26,172 bases of DNA from Tritrichomonas foetus (GCA_001839685.1 MLAK01001233.1:1-26172); one strand, 5' to 3'; positions 19,601 through 25,211 are shown, counted from the stretch's first letter. Made by a program: numbers and translations. Notes: generated by a model not told the origin, from the letters alone.

Positions 19601-20955
19601 TTGCAACGAACTCTTAACACATTAATCATTTGTTCTTTTTCTTCACTTTCTGCTTCAAGATTATCAGCAATATGTAACAGCTTATCATTATAATCTTCTA
19701 AAGTAATAATTTGTTTTTCCATGCTATTAATTTCTTTTTCATATCGAATAATTTGTTCTTCATAATTATCCAATTGTTCTTCATATTCGTTAATCTGCCT
19801 TGAATACAGTTCTAATTTTTGTTCATAAAGAACTTTCTCATCGGGATCGTTTGTTGGATTATTTTGCAAATCCTTTAATTGTGTTCTAAGATTATTCATT
19901 TCTCCTTCAATCAATTTCTTTGAAGCTAAAAGTGATTTATTCTTTTCTAAATATTCATTCTTTGAATTTTCTAATTCAGAAATTTTTTGATTATTTTGTT
20001 CTTTTTCAGCTAAAGCTTTATTTAATTCTTCTTTTAATGTTATTAGCTCTTTTTCTTGTGATTTTAACTTGTGATTCATTTCATATTTTTCTTTAATCAA
20101 GCTTTTCTTCATTTCATCTTGGATCATAAAGATCTTAGAAGTAAGTTCGTTAATCTCATTCGATTTTTCCTTATTTTCATTTTCAAGTGATGAAACTTTC
20201 TGTGTTAAAGATGAATTCTTTTCTTGGAATTGTTTATTTTCATTTTGGAGAGCTATGATATTTTCATTTAATTCAGAAATTCGATTTTGGAGGTTCGAAT
20301 TAATAAATTTCATATTCGACATTTCTTTATCATACTTATCATTCAATTCTATATTTTTGTGTTTCAAACAAGTCAGTTTTTCTTCGAATTTGAGTTTTTC
20401 ATCACGGAATGAAATTAATTCATTTATATCCGAATTTAATTTTGTGACTTCGAATTCTTTAATTTTCAATTCATGTAACAAACTTTCATTTTTCTCGGCT
20501 TCCGCTTCGATTTCTTTTTCCAAAATGTTACATTTTTGACTTAATGATTCAATAATATTTTGATCTTGTTTCATTTCCTCATTTTTGTCAAAAAATCCAT
20601 GATATTCGAAATCATTTTGAATATTTGATTTTTCCGGAAATGAATTATTTGATTCAATTTTTTGCTTTAATTCATTCAATTGTTCTTCAAGCTTTTGTTT
20701 ATCGAGTGATAAAATATTATTCCGATCTTTTTCTTCTTTGAGAATAATTTCAAAGTCAGCGATGTTCGACTTAAGAAGCGATATTTCATCGTTTTTCGCT
20801 TTAAGTTCTTGTTCGTGGAAGAGAATTTTATCATTATAAGATAATTCTTTCTCTTCAAAACGAATTTGAGCTTCGAGAAAAGATAAACACAACTTTTGAA
20901 TAACGTTGATATCATCTATTTGTAGTATCTCTTCGCGAGTCGGCCTAGTCTCCAT
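4636..20955 (-). CDS. Giant coiled-coil protein (5439 residues)
   Basis: One uninterrupted frame of 16,320 bases. The first ATG is at 20955; upstream the frame offers only a TTG and then a TGA at 20980-20982. The protein is almost entirely coiled coil: rich in Glu, Lys, Asn, Gln, Leu and Ser, very poor in Trp and Cys, with no membrane segment, signal peptide or enzymatic motif. Regions in order: residues 1 to about 700, mixed heptads; about 700-1800, dense seven-residue repeats around SLKEEN; about 2000-3000, coiled coil broken by Gln/Asn/Ser/Pro-rich linkers with FDPFGEF at 2268 and 2570 and FDPFNEF at 2757; about 3000-4800, LETLQSQLE-type repeats with two pairs of recently duplicated blocks; then a Lys/Glu-rich tail ending FRRFLTFNVH. 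Trichomonad genomes carry many such genes, often labelled 'viral A-type inclusion protein', a similarity of coiled coils and no sign of viral origin. A tether, scaffold or cytoskeletal fibre role is inference. Confidence 0.92.
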   Translation of the reverse strand: METRPTREEILQIDDINVIQKLCLSFLEAQIRFEEKELSYNDKILFHEQELKAKNDEISLLKSNIADFEIILKEEKDRNNILSLDKQKLEEQLNELKQKIESNNSFPEKSNIQNDFEYHGFFDKNEEMKQDQNIIESLSQKCNILEKEIEAEAEKNESLLHELKIKEFEVTKLNSDINELISFRDEKLKFEEKLTCLKHKNIELNDKYDKEMSNMKFINSNLQNRISELNENIIALQNENKQFQEKNSSLTQKVSSLENENKEKSNEINELTSKIFMIQDEMKKSLIKEKYEMNHKLKSQEKELITLKEELNKALAEKEQNNQKISELENSKNEYLEKNKSLLASKKLIEGEMNNLRTQLKDLQNNPTNDPDEKVLYEQKLELYSRQINEYEEQLDNYEEQIIRYEKEINSMEKQIITLEDYNDKLLHIADNLEAESEEKEQMINVLRVRCKLLEDERDKIINSKTIIEKKEAEIVHLMKELEEVQQIADLVPSIQRVLDVTKQKCDSLEQELAMQSTTYDSQKFDKLKNEVIQRDQVIKEKDLIVIANSEKIKKFKIENTKLNEQHKQLTDEYQNAKLEFNSQIEKLSNELNSKNFELEQKENELNTNITKLNTLTIDYENISHRLNEKTNELNEKTNELNEKTNELNEKTSEIQLISIQLNENDELLNKSKQEIVNLNAIINEKEKSISQISEELDNKQMKIDEYEEIQQKYSVDKNAMLDENATLREENSTLQKENTALKVENNLLKETAKDIEKEEINYIQERKTPLEEENDFIKNKNIILTEEVSTLKEENKTLQDEISSIMEKNISIEEQNSILQNENTFLKEEISLIQERNTSLTEENLTLKEENSNIKNEKISLQDEKSIFFEENDFIKKENLALKEENLALKEENASLKQEKSICTSEYTSLKEEILSIQDKNSSLEEEKATNLNENTKLKEENSLLIEENLRFTNEKSALQEEILFIQQQNSLLEEENSKIKEASTSAATENEALKDEISHLKERNSDFEEENSTLKNTAITLKEKLSTLNNENKILKDENINFCNKKLQLQEEISYFEEWNKSVEDGEMSMNGSTFMKEENTNLKEENTNLKEENTNLNNKILSLQENILLIQERNSTLQQEYDSLNQENIIIQQENTSLKEEISLLHEKSSSLETENSSLHDENTTLKDEISNLNYENTTITTEISSIHTENQILEEENLRIKTEIETLKLENSNVMNENTALKEKFLSINATISSLEEENQLLKQEYPNFNNEKPQLKEEISQTGDRILNLEKENCLLQEESKTLKEYNLLFNEKKSISQEDDLLFIPEGTESNEKSSSVSEKNISFNPNEVLLLKNENTSLKEEIMALYEENQLLKEKIALENEKSIQNEISPKETEEKCVVEEISSEKESLKEENTSLKESITSIKESSLPLEEETFAIKSENTSLKEENKILQDEISSIMEKNISLEEQYSKIHQENISLKEDNSTFANANKLLIEENQTLKEENSLITNEKISLQEEISIIKERISPLEADIDNKNENIMLKEENTALKQQNSTLKEKNLIVITENDTLKETNSTLLKDNITVKEELSSAKERYISLEEEKSSIQNENATLKQDNAFLTEENSSIKDENTSLKEKNAIINEENINNKVKIAHLEDILLIKEKAINSIDEDSLRNENTLLKTSNSTLEHENATLRKENDSLREENSEVNREISTLKEEISFVKEKNSSLEGENATLKEENSTFLREKMTLQEEVSATKIESTNLSEKVVSLNQEKEVLKNEISLLQTNNQTLINENNSMKEENSSLKNKISVNQLELETKESIIYNEINELTNVFQNTKEVLEDKNLTKNTIIENLRQQIIQHDVELSKINDQFSQMKIEKEQIEVQNKELEQIHSNLNVMLNKQKTENSILLQEKENYMKEINELKEFMNKNKIENLISQIDEKEKEVNRISANLKEIENANVNLLNDLETVKKQYNDEIEEKLKLKKELIFKSESANTISNLKDAKIKQLESKIKAMDENLSAKTVELAILQSESKHNKNINSNTFKSNNDEGIDFKWNPSNFEPNSEIVNLTPQTSSNSLAVTPLNNNIEISQTKSKCLIPEKINEENNDINNLKEQNLNLSNENISLKLQLSNLTKNKIECDSLKEISQQKDIEIIKLKEQLNNIQKNQGNTLYTIFSSNQPTLPIPSTPSSNESLVIKQKEEEIQRLSIKLQNAKQQLNSQTKIQTNVSQQLQFKENENTQLRTENLNLKYQIDTLNAQILQTNSSSESQINNNDVFDPFGEFSPNPNSATNFFLEEERKNETELRKEIISLRNENAKLQNEFTSLNSNSQELFQLKNEIQFLNNKLVDSSQNCIKLQEQIDIKNTEVEKLKASLISTQNNLEIVNQKLTRTNTINDQCLTQNNQNVLGTFNSNILETENNNLKISVQKLQQELYSNQQRNIEIFNNFQNQLNQKDNEINTLKNSNFELQRQQTLNSQNNQAQIFVPIPEANSSSFDLKQRDEKIDYLSNELQNVKQQLKSQNQIQKNISEQLQFKENENIQLRTENDSLKHQINSLQINNQQTTSPDISHPTDSTTRFDPFGEFPPIESYHSISHSNDSTQQPFHSTLHIIDSPLHFSNSETNHIVSGSSDNFVYEEARKSDNALQNEIASLRADKLRLQDLLDHQKINHNEMNQKIQNLEKQIIFLKEKEISNFPNQAQNSNNDQEIIRLKEYCSNLELDLSNKNNEISLLKSLEKRICELEKENYDLKSAISQQQQQQNSNIFDPFNEFGSSPDVNNSQITDLNDQIAHKDQIIKNLQEKISILENSVRSHTFTDVPKFQSNANTSSQMNTNQINVYENEIMELKSQVVSLTHQLQSQTIKASENQPNTSMFPDFNNFETDKIHELEQQLSRKNVEIEELRSKFTTNDFLSPQIDSQASALYENQINNLNNIINNKDKEIQNLSSELQKHLSVNTSENEIIELKKHLSQIQSENLRIIQEKDQLQQNLNKYSQKDNNIISFNQLQLIERNTNEKENEITNKKLIEENEKLKSDLESQNQEFKLLLEAASAKVDQLEKELNSRENEFCEQQEEFEVVLKRMKERYMKLENQLNPNESEKESVIQEFSNILLIAENRCTKLEEELASRDSEFALQQEEFNDVLIHMKEKCTRLEKEVKSKESQLAKIRTNDIEALMNEQKEEFDEILKEAEERCKELENTIGIQERDMQTQAEEFEEVLSKLKERLKILEKEKEASQNNLIQMENTEMNYQSLYNMQKEEFATILKEAEDRCVMLEKTIEEKENDLITQQEEFDMVLNQFKSKVNEYEDTIKTLTENKDTHEKTFSKEIVEEMTEEEIHEPFNENQTPTPTPTPTPTSTKSEISEYENTINSLKLQLENHEADFAKFRSQIEGLETTLQDKENELMNKDIEIETLQSQLETNHEETEIHNKNTDIENIQSQLEMDNQFLFNDHEERANTAEENENQMKTQIAEIENRNEELQKQLDEFELKIQVLKAQIESLETTIQEKEKELINKDIELETLQNQLENQENETSNEAMKSTILTLENTNQTLQSQLEESENQTRLIQSQLEEIKFENQTLKSQIDELEKNNETIKSQFETIESTLQDKETELHKKINTLETTIQEKESEVMSKDIEIESLQIQLETSERNEIPETFKSRLLTLETTNKALESQLEAFNSENKSIKDQLSDCLNNTQQLTNKLESRENRLHEYEIHNQELTAQLEEIQRQNQSLIGQNETVEQINSRIIALETALQEKENSIMNKDIQIETLQSQIDSSEKTMNEKLNISTLETADQTLKSQLEDSEKVNEILKGQIETLETIIQEKEREIMNKDNEIETLQNKLDNDDKRNNENQQLNMRGTNILNIETAYQELQSQLENANNQNHILISQLEEVENNNQELKSQLKDSENIHQSVISKLEIAEKNNELLKSQLVGDETTNNTLMKKIEALENSLQEKENEIQNKDIEIETLQSQLEESEEKEINGEMKSNIVTLETINNELKSQLDEFETNNTTLKSQIEILEMTLQDKETELQNKRHDIESIQNQLDNTNQEFQLKQNNYDIHLQALNSQLTEIENQNQQLHNQVNEKEITNQTLESQLEEIKYECILLKSQLENRENEAEALTAKIETLETNIQESSIALIQFKSKVNEYEDTIKTLTENKDTHEKTFSKEIVEEMTEEEIHEPFNENQTPTPTPTPTPTSTKSEISEYENTINSLKLQLENHEADFAKFRSQIEGLETTLQDKENELMNKDIEIETLQSQLETSNQFSLNEQNKVTTVLISTNDELQQQNNVFQTRLTELTNENEELRTQITSLETIVQEKETELHHKEIEIETLQSQQEGIQQIGSDLNDEIKLKISSLESTNEYLKTQLEELETTNQTFKSHLEQAKMNDEILNSQLKALETTLQDKEIEIENKTAEIETLQTQLEMSNQFLFNHQEEQTNAAEEKENLMKIQIVEIENRNKDLQTQLEEAENKNQAFISQIETFKTTLQDKDNQIQDKLNEIEIIKSQLESKDHEAMKELMNSNVETLETANKSLKSQIEEIESNNQKLKYKLEEEENQIQDLKSQLDSAEDNSQVLKAQIESLETTIQEKEKELINKDIELETLQNQLENQENETSNEAMKSTILTLENTNQTLQSQLEESENQTRLIQSQLEEIKFENQTLKSQIDELEKNNETIKSQFETIESTLQDKETELHKKTDEIEILQNQLLAEQERTTTLFTTDEEIKKVEEKEELMNKISKLESTNLLLKSQLQETELRNNELKSQLIEFEGRNQILESQLEESKNNIETTKCQLIEIESEMQKSKKQTESLERNLQDNENEVSNKLSEIQILQTQIRDTQSLLDQNKEEIQNSNCQISELLNEKLILLEDLNKLKNLQNDNQKFTENLQNQISELRNQNDNLQIQLKQSEENQKSNDFELKTKIQNLENENSSLKKILGQKETDFAFEKTQNEKLIQNLQKTNDILSNENENLRNENNNENIQAQKTLNELSENVRAKEIERKELHKKLKQAKAESDSLNTKMLNMQIDTDNILNEKQNLENQIKELLQAKENQSLQINLLTSQIHELRAISQTMNTNDMNIDTKESNDGSNLHIIQNSSTINTNIISPNITDKKICLNLVHVSEEIIQPNIEEMKNRDVSIENTHRENFLIEQLQKKNTLLEAEIADLRVFEADVETTIEAISAEAEQAKEELQNQLKSSQKEINDLKTQLDQLKSNQTENFISHSSNQDKIDVILQSKEEEMNKLKQSFEKQISIQAGIVSQKESQIANLENQLSENENEIQNMKQILKENKLLLSKKDKEMKDLEEKLRKDQEKDLMELDGQIEDQNTGKIELNEKNIHSKLLSFSQIDVVQIECQNENTENVEHKKAMKVARHAIRMLKAENEKIKNENSELNESIALLMNSYEENLEKTRELFKDAEHAKELEFRRFLTFNVH
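6861..7233 (-). repeat. Duplicated block Y, copy 2 (identical to 10131-10503)
   Basis: Compared line by line at an offset of 3270, I find no mismatch over 373 bases; the bases just outside differ. It encodes about residues 4575-4699, including SLETTIQEKEKEL and SQFETIESTLQDKE. The offset is a multiple of three, so the same frame is read in both copies. Confidence 0.9.
8176..8545 (-). repeat. Duplicated block X, copy 2 (identical to 10717-11086)
   Basis: Compared at an offset of 2541, I find no mismatch over 370 bases, including a GGTGTT repeat of equal length. It encodes about residues 4138-4260, with FKSKVNEYEDTIKTL, a Thr-Pro run and ISEYENTINSLKLQLE. The Thr-Pro run interrupts the coiled coil. 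Confidence 0.9.
8369..8401 (-). repeat. GGTGTT hexanucleotide microsatellite, copy 2
   Basis: About five units, read on - as Thr-Pro codons (five Thr-Pro pairs). It lies inside block X and makes a proline-rich hinge between helices. Confidence 0.85.
10131..10503 (-). repeat. Duplicated block Y, copy 1
   Basis: This is the partner of 6861-7233, encoding about residues 3485-3609. Sequence on both sides diverges at once: the preceding base differs at the left edge, and GGA versus ACT follows at the right edge. Confidence 0.9.
10717..11086 (-). repeat. Duplicated block X, copy 1
   Basis: This is the partner of 8176-8545, encoding about residues 3291-3413. It lies only 213 bases from Y copy 1, whereas the other X and Y copies are 942 bases apart. 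Confidence 0.9.
10910..10942 (-). repeat. GGTGTT hexanucleotide microsatellite, copy 1
   Basis: It has the same length as the copy at 8369-8401. Microsatellites change length fast, so equal length supports a recent origin of the duplication. Confidence 0.85.
12667..12687 (-). other. FDPFNEF motif (third DPF motif of the giant protein)
   Basis: Codes for residues 2757-2763, just after a run of six Gln at about 12700-12720. It lies in a Gln/Asn/Ser linker between coiled coils. DPF is a known binding motif for the AP-2 alpha appendage in endocytic proteins such as Eps15; use here is inference. Confidence 0.6.
13228..13248 (-). other. FDPFGEF motif (second)
   Basis: Codes for residues 2570-2576. 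It follows a module QQL-FKENEN-QLRTEN and a Ser/Thr/Pro-rich linker, like the first copy about 300 residues earlier, so the motif belongs to a duplicated module of around 100 residues. Confidence 0.6.
14134..14154 (-). other. FDPFGEF motif (first)
   Basis: Codes for residues 2268-2274, in an Asn/Ser/Pro linker preceded by a QLQFKENENTQLRTEN module. The amino acids match the second copy exactly while several codons differ, so the motif appears conserved at protein level. Confidence 0.6.
17659..17721 (-). repeat. Three perfect 21-bp repeats (KEENTNL)
   Basis: Units 17659-17679, 17680-17700 and 17701-17721 are identical and encode the heptad KEENTNL three times, about residues 1079-1099. The DNA period equals one coiled-coil heptad. 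Similar but diverged KEEN units fill the region 15700-18700. Confidence 0.9.
18999..19076 (-). repeat. 21-bp tandem repeat (NELNEKT heptads)
   Basis: Units start at 18999, 19020, 19041 and 19062, the last partial. They encode NELNEKT about four times, an exact heptad, in the N-terminal third of the giant protein. Confidence 0.9.
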
Positions 20956-21535
20956 TTTGACCAATCCTTGATCGCGAAATCAAATTTTATATAAATTTTG
21001 GAGACCGTTTATTTTTAATCGAAATAACTGAATTGGAAGAACCTCAATGCTAAATCGCTTGCTCGGATAAGTTATCATTGATAACAAATGGAAATAAATA
21101 TAACTAAACTGAAAAACCAACTTTTCCAGAACAAAATGACAAATATTTTTTTGTCAATCTCACGATTAACATTGTGAATCATTCTTTTATATAATTTTCA
21201 GCAAAAAAAATGATGAAAAATTGATTCTCATCAAATTTCATCCAATCAAATAAAAATTATTAATTTTAAAATTGAAAACTTAAGCTTTGTAAAACTCAGG
21301 GTAAAAAAGAAAAGAAATGGCATGTCAAATTATTATATATGATAACAAATTAAACAAATTATTCGCAAATATTTAAAATTCACATAAAATAAAATAAAAT
21401 GGTGCAAAAAAGCATTCACTATTCTGTAAAACATTCATTTCATACACATTCCCATACACATTTCAATACAAAACATTTCAATCTATTAACTTTCGCATTG
21501 TGCCCAAAATACCATTATTTTAAATATCATCACGT
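20956..21535. other. Spacer between SR-type gene and giant gene
   Basis: No supported gene in 580 AT-rich bases. It must hold the promoter of the giant gene. On - I see a TATATAAAA stretch about 30 bases before the ATG, but trichomonads are not known to rely on TATA boxes. No perfect TCA-Y-(T/A) initiator lies within 20 bases of the ATG; GGTCAAAATG is the nearest match. AACGGTC further upstream is a possible Myb-type site. Confidence 0.4.
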
Positions 21536-21538
21536 TTA
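21535..21538 (-). terminator. TAAA signal overlapping the stop codon of the SR-type gene
   Basis: On - the end of the gene reads GAA TAA ACG, so TAAA includes the stop codon. An overlap of stop codon and polyadenylation signal is a described trichomonad habit and supports the organism call. Confidence 0.5.
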
Positions 21539-22129
21539 TTCGCTGCTGTCATTCCTCCTTCCGCGTGGACTCCTGCTACGGCGGTGCCTAGGCGGTGGCG
21601 AGTCGTAATCGTACGATCGTCTGCTTCTGTGGCGATCTTCGCGATATCTGTCACGGCGGTCGTAATAGCGGTCATCGCGGTCATACCTGTCATATCGGCT
21701 GGATGACCTTCTGTCGCGTCCTCGTCTGTCATCAAATCTGTCTCGGGATGATCGCGGTGGTCTTCCGTCACGGTGGAGTTCATCACGTGATTTCTTGAAT
21801 TGTACTGTTATGGTCCGTCCATCGAGCTCGGTTCCGTCGAGCTTCGAAATTGCTAATTTGGCGTTATCTTCAGTATCCATGTCAACGAAAGCATGGCCAC
21901 GGGATGATCCATCATGGTTCTTTACAACATTGGCCGCTGAAACTTGACCGTACTTGCTGAAGGTATCTCGAAGGGTTGATTCGGTAGTTGAATAGCTGAT
22001 GTTGCCAACATGAAGTGGAAAAACAACAGGCTTCTCTTTGGGTGGTGGCGGAGACCTTTCTTCGTTATCGGAACTCGAATCGCCACGGGGAGTGGGAGAT
22101 CCAGAGTTGTTGTCTTCATCACTTGACAT
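21536..22129 (-). CDS. SR-type RNA-binding protein (RRM plus RS domain)
   Basis: A 197-residue nuclear RNA-binding protein, likely a pre-mRNA splicing or mRNA-processing factor. Residues 1-36 are acidic and Ser/Pro-rich. Residues 37-112 form one RRM with RNP2 LHVGNI (39-44) and RNP1 RGHAFVDM (77-84). His79 and Met84 replace the usual aromatic residues at positions 3 and 8 of RNP1, while Phe81 is kept. Residues 113-197 are rich in Arg with Asp, Ser and Tyr (RDR, RYDRYDRDD, RSRSPRGRR), a phosphorylatable RS-like tail as in SR proteins and Tra2. The layout RRM then RS fits SRSF2/SRSF7-like or Tra2-like factors; I cannot choose. The gene is much richer in G and C than its neighbours and uses many CGN Arg codons, as often seen in well-expressed genes. 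ATG 22129 starts the frame; upstream is stop-rich. Confidence 0.88.
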   Translation of the reverse strand: MSSDEDNNSGSPTPRGDSSSDNEERSPPPPKEKPVVFPLHVGNISYSTTESTLRDTFSKYGQVSAANVVKNHDGSSRGHAFVDMDTEDNAKLAISKLDGTELDGRTITVQFKKSRDELHRDGRPPRSSRDRFDDRRGRDRRSSSRYDRYDRDDRYYDRRDRYREDRHRSRRSYDYDSPPPRHRRSRSPRGRRNDSSE

Positions 22130-22156
22130 ATTTAGAAAAATGGTTAACCGTCACTT
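22130..22156 (-). promoter_or_regulatory. Candidate promoter of the SR-type gene
   Basis: On - the sequence GTGACGGTTAACCATT lies just before the ATG. CCATT, with its A at 22141, is an initiator-like element 12 bases upstream. It overlaps the palindrome GGTTAACC (22142-22149), and GACGGTTA contains a CGGTTA Myb-type core. Trichomonads use Myb-type factors in transcription; binding here is inference. Confidence 0.35.
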
Positions 22157-24499
22157 TTGGTAATTTGATATATTTTTGCCATTTTGCAAGTTAATCATAT
22201 TGGAAAAAAAATAGCTTTGACTGCACTTTTTTCAAGTGATTCTCATGCGAAGTATTTCTTATCCAGATTTTCCTTTACTGGTCATGATATTACAATGGTA
22301 ATGTCACATTATTAATGTGGTTGGAGAAACCTATATGATTTCAAGACATAGGTGAAATAATTAGTGTTTCTTATTCTGACAGAGGAGCCATATATATAAT
22401 GAAAAAGTTTGTTTTGTACAAATATTGATCAATTTTGCGAATTCGCACTGGAGATGATCGAATTTCTTCATTGATGTCGAATGGATAGATTTTATAACAT
22501 AAAATGAGTATTTTTTGTAGCAGAAATGTAAAAAAAAAAAAAAGATATTTTATTCAATTTTTATAATACTGATCAAATGAGTGAATAAAAAAAGAAGATG
22601 ATGATTACAAAGTTATATTATGATAATTATATTAAAAATGATGTATTTTTGCAAGATATGATTCGCATAAAAGAAAAAATGACTTTTGTCTAATTATTGC
22701 GATTAGAATTTCTTTTTTAATCCTTAAGTCAATAATTACACTAAACAACTAATGTTATATTACTTTAGAATTAATGAAAGTTATGAAAGCAATGGATTCA
22801 AATCTCTATACAGTTTTGGCAAATGCATATTTGGAACTGTGATTGATGACACAACCTAACAAATTAAATGATATACATAATCAACAAGTTTTATGAAAAA
22901 TTAATGGGAACATATTTTAGAAAAAAAAAAGTGTTAAATTGTTCTCGATAGTTATTTAAGCATTCAAAAATGCAATAAATGAATCTATTTGACTTTGTTT
23001 CATAAAAATTTCGAATTGATTGATGAATGAGCCAAGCTAAAAAAATGTATTATTAATCTGATTCCACCGTGACACTTTTTCAATTCATGTAAGATATCCT
23101 ACTTCAATGAGATCATTTTCGTTGGAAGAAGATTTTGAAACCCCAATGAAGGAGATTTTTCCTTGTTTGCTCTGAATTGTCTACTTTAAGAATTGTTATA
23201 TTAGAAATAACTCTTTATGTAGAAAATAAAGAAAATTGGAAGAACTTCATCATGTGCAAATTTTTGATGGCGAAATAACCAAAATAATCAAAAATAATCT
23301 CTATCGGCATTTTATCTCAATAAATATTTTTTCAAATTTTTATAAATTCAAGATTTTCCCATTTGTTCGAAAATTGTGGAGTAGACAAAGAAGGATGTAA
23401 TGTTTGCTCTCATTTTAATATATATGTACAGCATTTATTATAACAAATTATGATTTATATTTCAAGATAAACCGATGATTATGAGTTTGAGAAGGTTTAT
23501 ATATATCACATTGATGTGCTTTGAAAAAATTAAAATTTTACACCAATTTTCAATAACTTCACAAAAAATTCTAAAGGTTATACAGGGAAAAAATGAGCAT
23601 ACAAGTGATGATACTTCTATATATTATTTAATAAAGTTCCAAAACTGAGAAAAAAGCCAAAGTAATCATCATTACATTTGTGTTATCATCGTATAATGAG
23701 TTCTATTATTTTGCAATGAAATTTCCTTAATTGAGATAAAATGGTAAGTTCTTTTTGAATATTCAAAAATGATAATTTCACAATAAATAAAATGATTCTT
23801 TCTATTCAAATATAGAGAAAATTTTCTGATTAAAGACTCAAAAAAACTTTATGATTTATGAAAAGTTACTCACAAAGTTACTTCTCGATACTATTGATTC
23901 TCATTTTAAGATTTATGAAAGTCTATATTTATTTTAATTCGGAAATAAGATTTTGAATTTTCGCAAAATTATGGTTTGTGAGAATTTTAACGGCATTTTG
24001 AGAAATGGAATAAAATAAGTAATTTGAATAAATCTGTTGATATAATCAGATGAAACTTTTTGAAAACGTTATTCCTCAACAACATGAATAATCAATCTGT
24101 TATTGATTATCGAAAATAATTTCCATGAATATTCTATATCTCTCCTAATCTATATTTTAGATTTGGATAAATTTTGATTTTATTCCTTTTTTACAGCAAT
24201 AATGATAGTTTTATTCTGCAAAATTTTTTGAAAAATAAAAAAAGAGAATATTGAAAGAACATTGACATCCTATTTAAAAATTTATTTGAAAAATTGGCGC
24301 ATTAAAACAAAAAACATTCGTTTGAAAAAAGAATAGTCTATTGAAAATATTCTAAACGAATAATTTTAAATTGATATATCACTTAATTTTCAATAGTTAT
24401 CACAAATTCTCAACAAAAATACGTAATTTTTTATTTCTGCATGTTTAACATCAATTTTTTGAGAAGAATATAAAGAAATATCACTTTGATTATTTTGCT
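22157..24499. other. 2.3 kb region without a supported gene
   Basis: AT-rich, stop-dense DNA between two divergent genes, with an A13 run near 22531. I see no tRNA, no repeat array and no long frame. A 22-codon frame at 23107-23175 on + has coding-like composition but no support beyond that. Confidence 0.5.
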
Positions 24500-24504
24500 T
24501 CATT
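24500..24504 (+). promoter_or_regulatory. Initiator element TCATT
   Basis: TCATT matches the trichomonad initiator TCA(+1)Y(T/A), with its A at 24502, 14 bases before ATG 24516. This is the canonical spacing. TCACT at 24481-24485 is a second match. Confidence 0.5.
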
Positions 24505-24515
24505 TATTTATCAAT

Positions 24516-24956
24516 ATGATCGAAACAAACTTCAACAACTTTGCCCGCTCAGCACTCAAAGCACAAAGCAGTCGTGGCAGGTGGCAGAAGGAGGTCACAC
24601 GGATGACTTCGAACGATCGACAACTGGTTGATCAAAGATGGAGAAATAATCAATCAAAACTAGAATTTGTTACATCTACATTGCAAGCATATTTCCATTC
24701 AAAGAAGCTCACTGTTACACTATTGAAGCCCTTAGCCAAAAAAGTTATTTCACAAACAAAAGGAATTTATCTAGACAGACTTGCTAAAAGGAACAGACAT
24801 GCTCTTCTCTGCTGGTTCTGCGAGAAGTGGAACTTTGTCCTCCCGTGCATTCAGAAATCAATCCATTGGGGAGAAAGAGAACAATATTCAGCACCAGTAG
24901 AAACATTGCGAGCTGAAGATTTATGCGACATAGGATACCTCCTGAATCATCACTGA
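24516..24956 (+). CDS. Small basic protein of unknown function (146 residues)
   Basis: I do not recognise this family. The frame is open from 24486, but that codon is TTG; the first ATG is 24516 and a canonical initiator lies 14 bases before it. The protein is basic and predicted mostly helical, with RGRWQKEVTRM (21-30), RQLVDQRWRNN (35-45), KKLTVTLLKPLAKK (63-76), LDRLAKRNRHALLCWFCEKW (86-105) and an acidic end. It has no signal peptide, membrane segment or Cys-His metal site beyond isolated Cys. Composition and codon use are clearly coding, unlike the flanks. The Trp/Arg-rich helical pattern might suit a nucleic-acid or protein interaction module, but this is a guess. It is divergent from the SR-type gene across a 2.4 kb gap. 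Confidence 0.72.
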   Translation: MIETNFNNFARSALKAQSSRGRWQKEVTRMTSNDRQLVDQRWRNNQSKLEFVTSTLQAYFHSKKLTVTLLKPLAKKVISQTKGIYLDRLAKRNRHALLCWFCEKWNFVLPCIQKSIHWGEREQYSAPVETLRAEDLCDIGYLLNHH

Positions 24957-25191
24957 AAAAAGATTCACAATTTCACCCTGTTTTCACCCGAATTCAAAAA
25001 AAGACAAACAGATTGCTAATTATTTCATTTTCGATTATTTTTATTATTAAATCACATCAAGAGAAATTACATATCAATATTGTTTTTTCTTTCTTATAAT
25101 TAAAAAGCTTATTCATTGTCGTTGTGTCGTGATTATTTTGCTTTCAATTATTGAATGAATCTTTGAATTCAAATTTTTGAGACGGTTATAC

Positions 25192-25211
25192 AATCATTCA
25201 ATTGAATGATT
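25192..25211. repeat. Perfect 20-base palindrome
   Basis: AATCATTCAATTGAATGATT equals its own reverse complement. Fifteen bases of it recur at 25405-25419. It contains TCATT, an initiator match, on both strands. Confidence 0.85.

Noticed and set aside
4636..20955. Viral origin of the giant gene, as its usual database label 'viral A-type inclusion protein' would suggest
   Set aside because: The resemblance rests on coiled-coil composition only. I see no viral domain, and the gene sits among ordinary trichomonad-type genes.
20956..20964. Start of the giant gene three codons further upstream
   Set aside because: The codon at 20964 on - is TTG; the first ATG is at 20955.
23107..23175. 22-codon frame MRSFSLEEDFETPMKEIF on + in the large gap
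   Set aside because: The composition is coding-like, but it is too short, with no consensus initiator or homology I can name.
24486..24515. Ten extra N-terminal residues for the small basic protein
   Set aside because: The frame begins with TTG there, and the initiator TCATT at 24500-24504 would fall inside the coding region.
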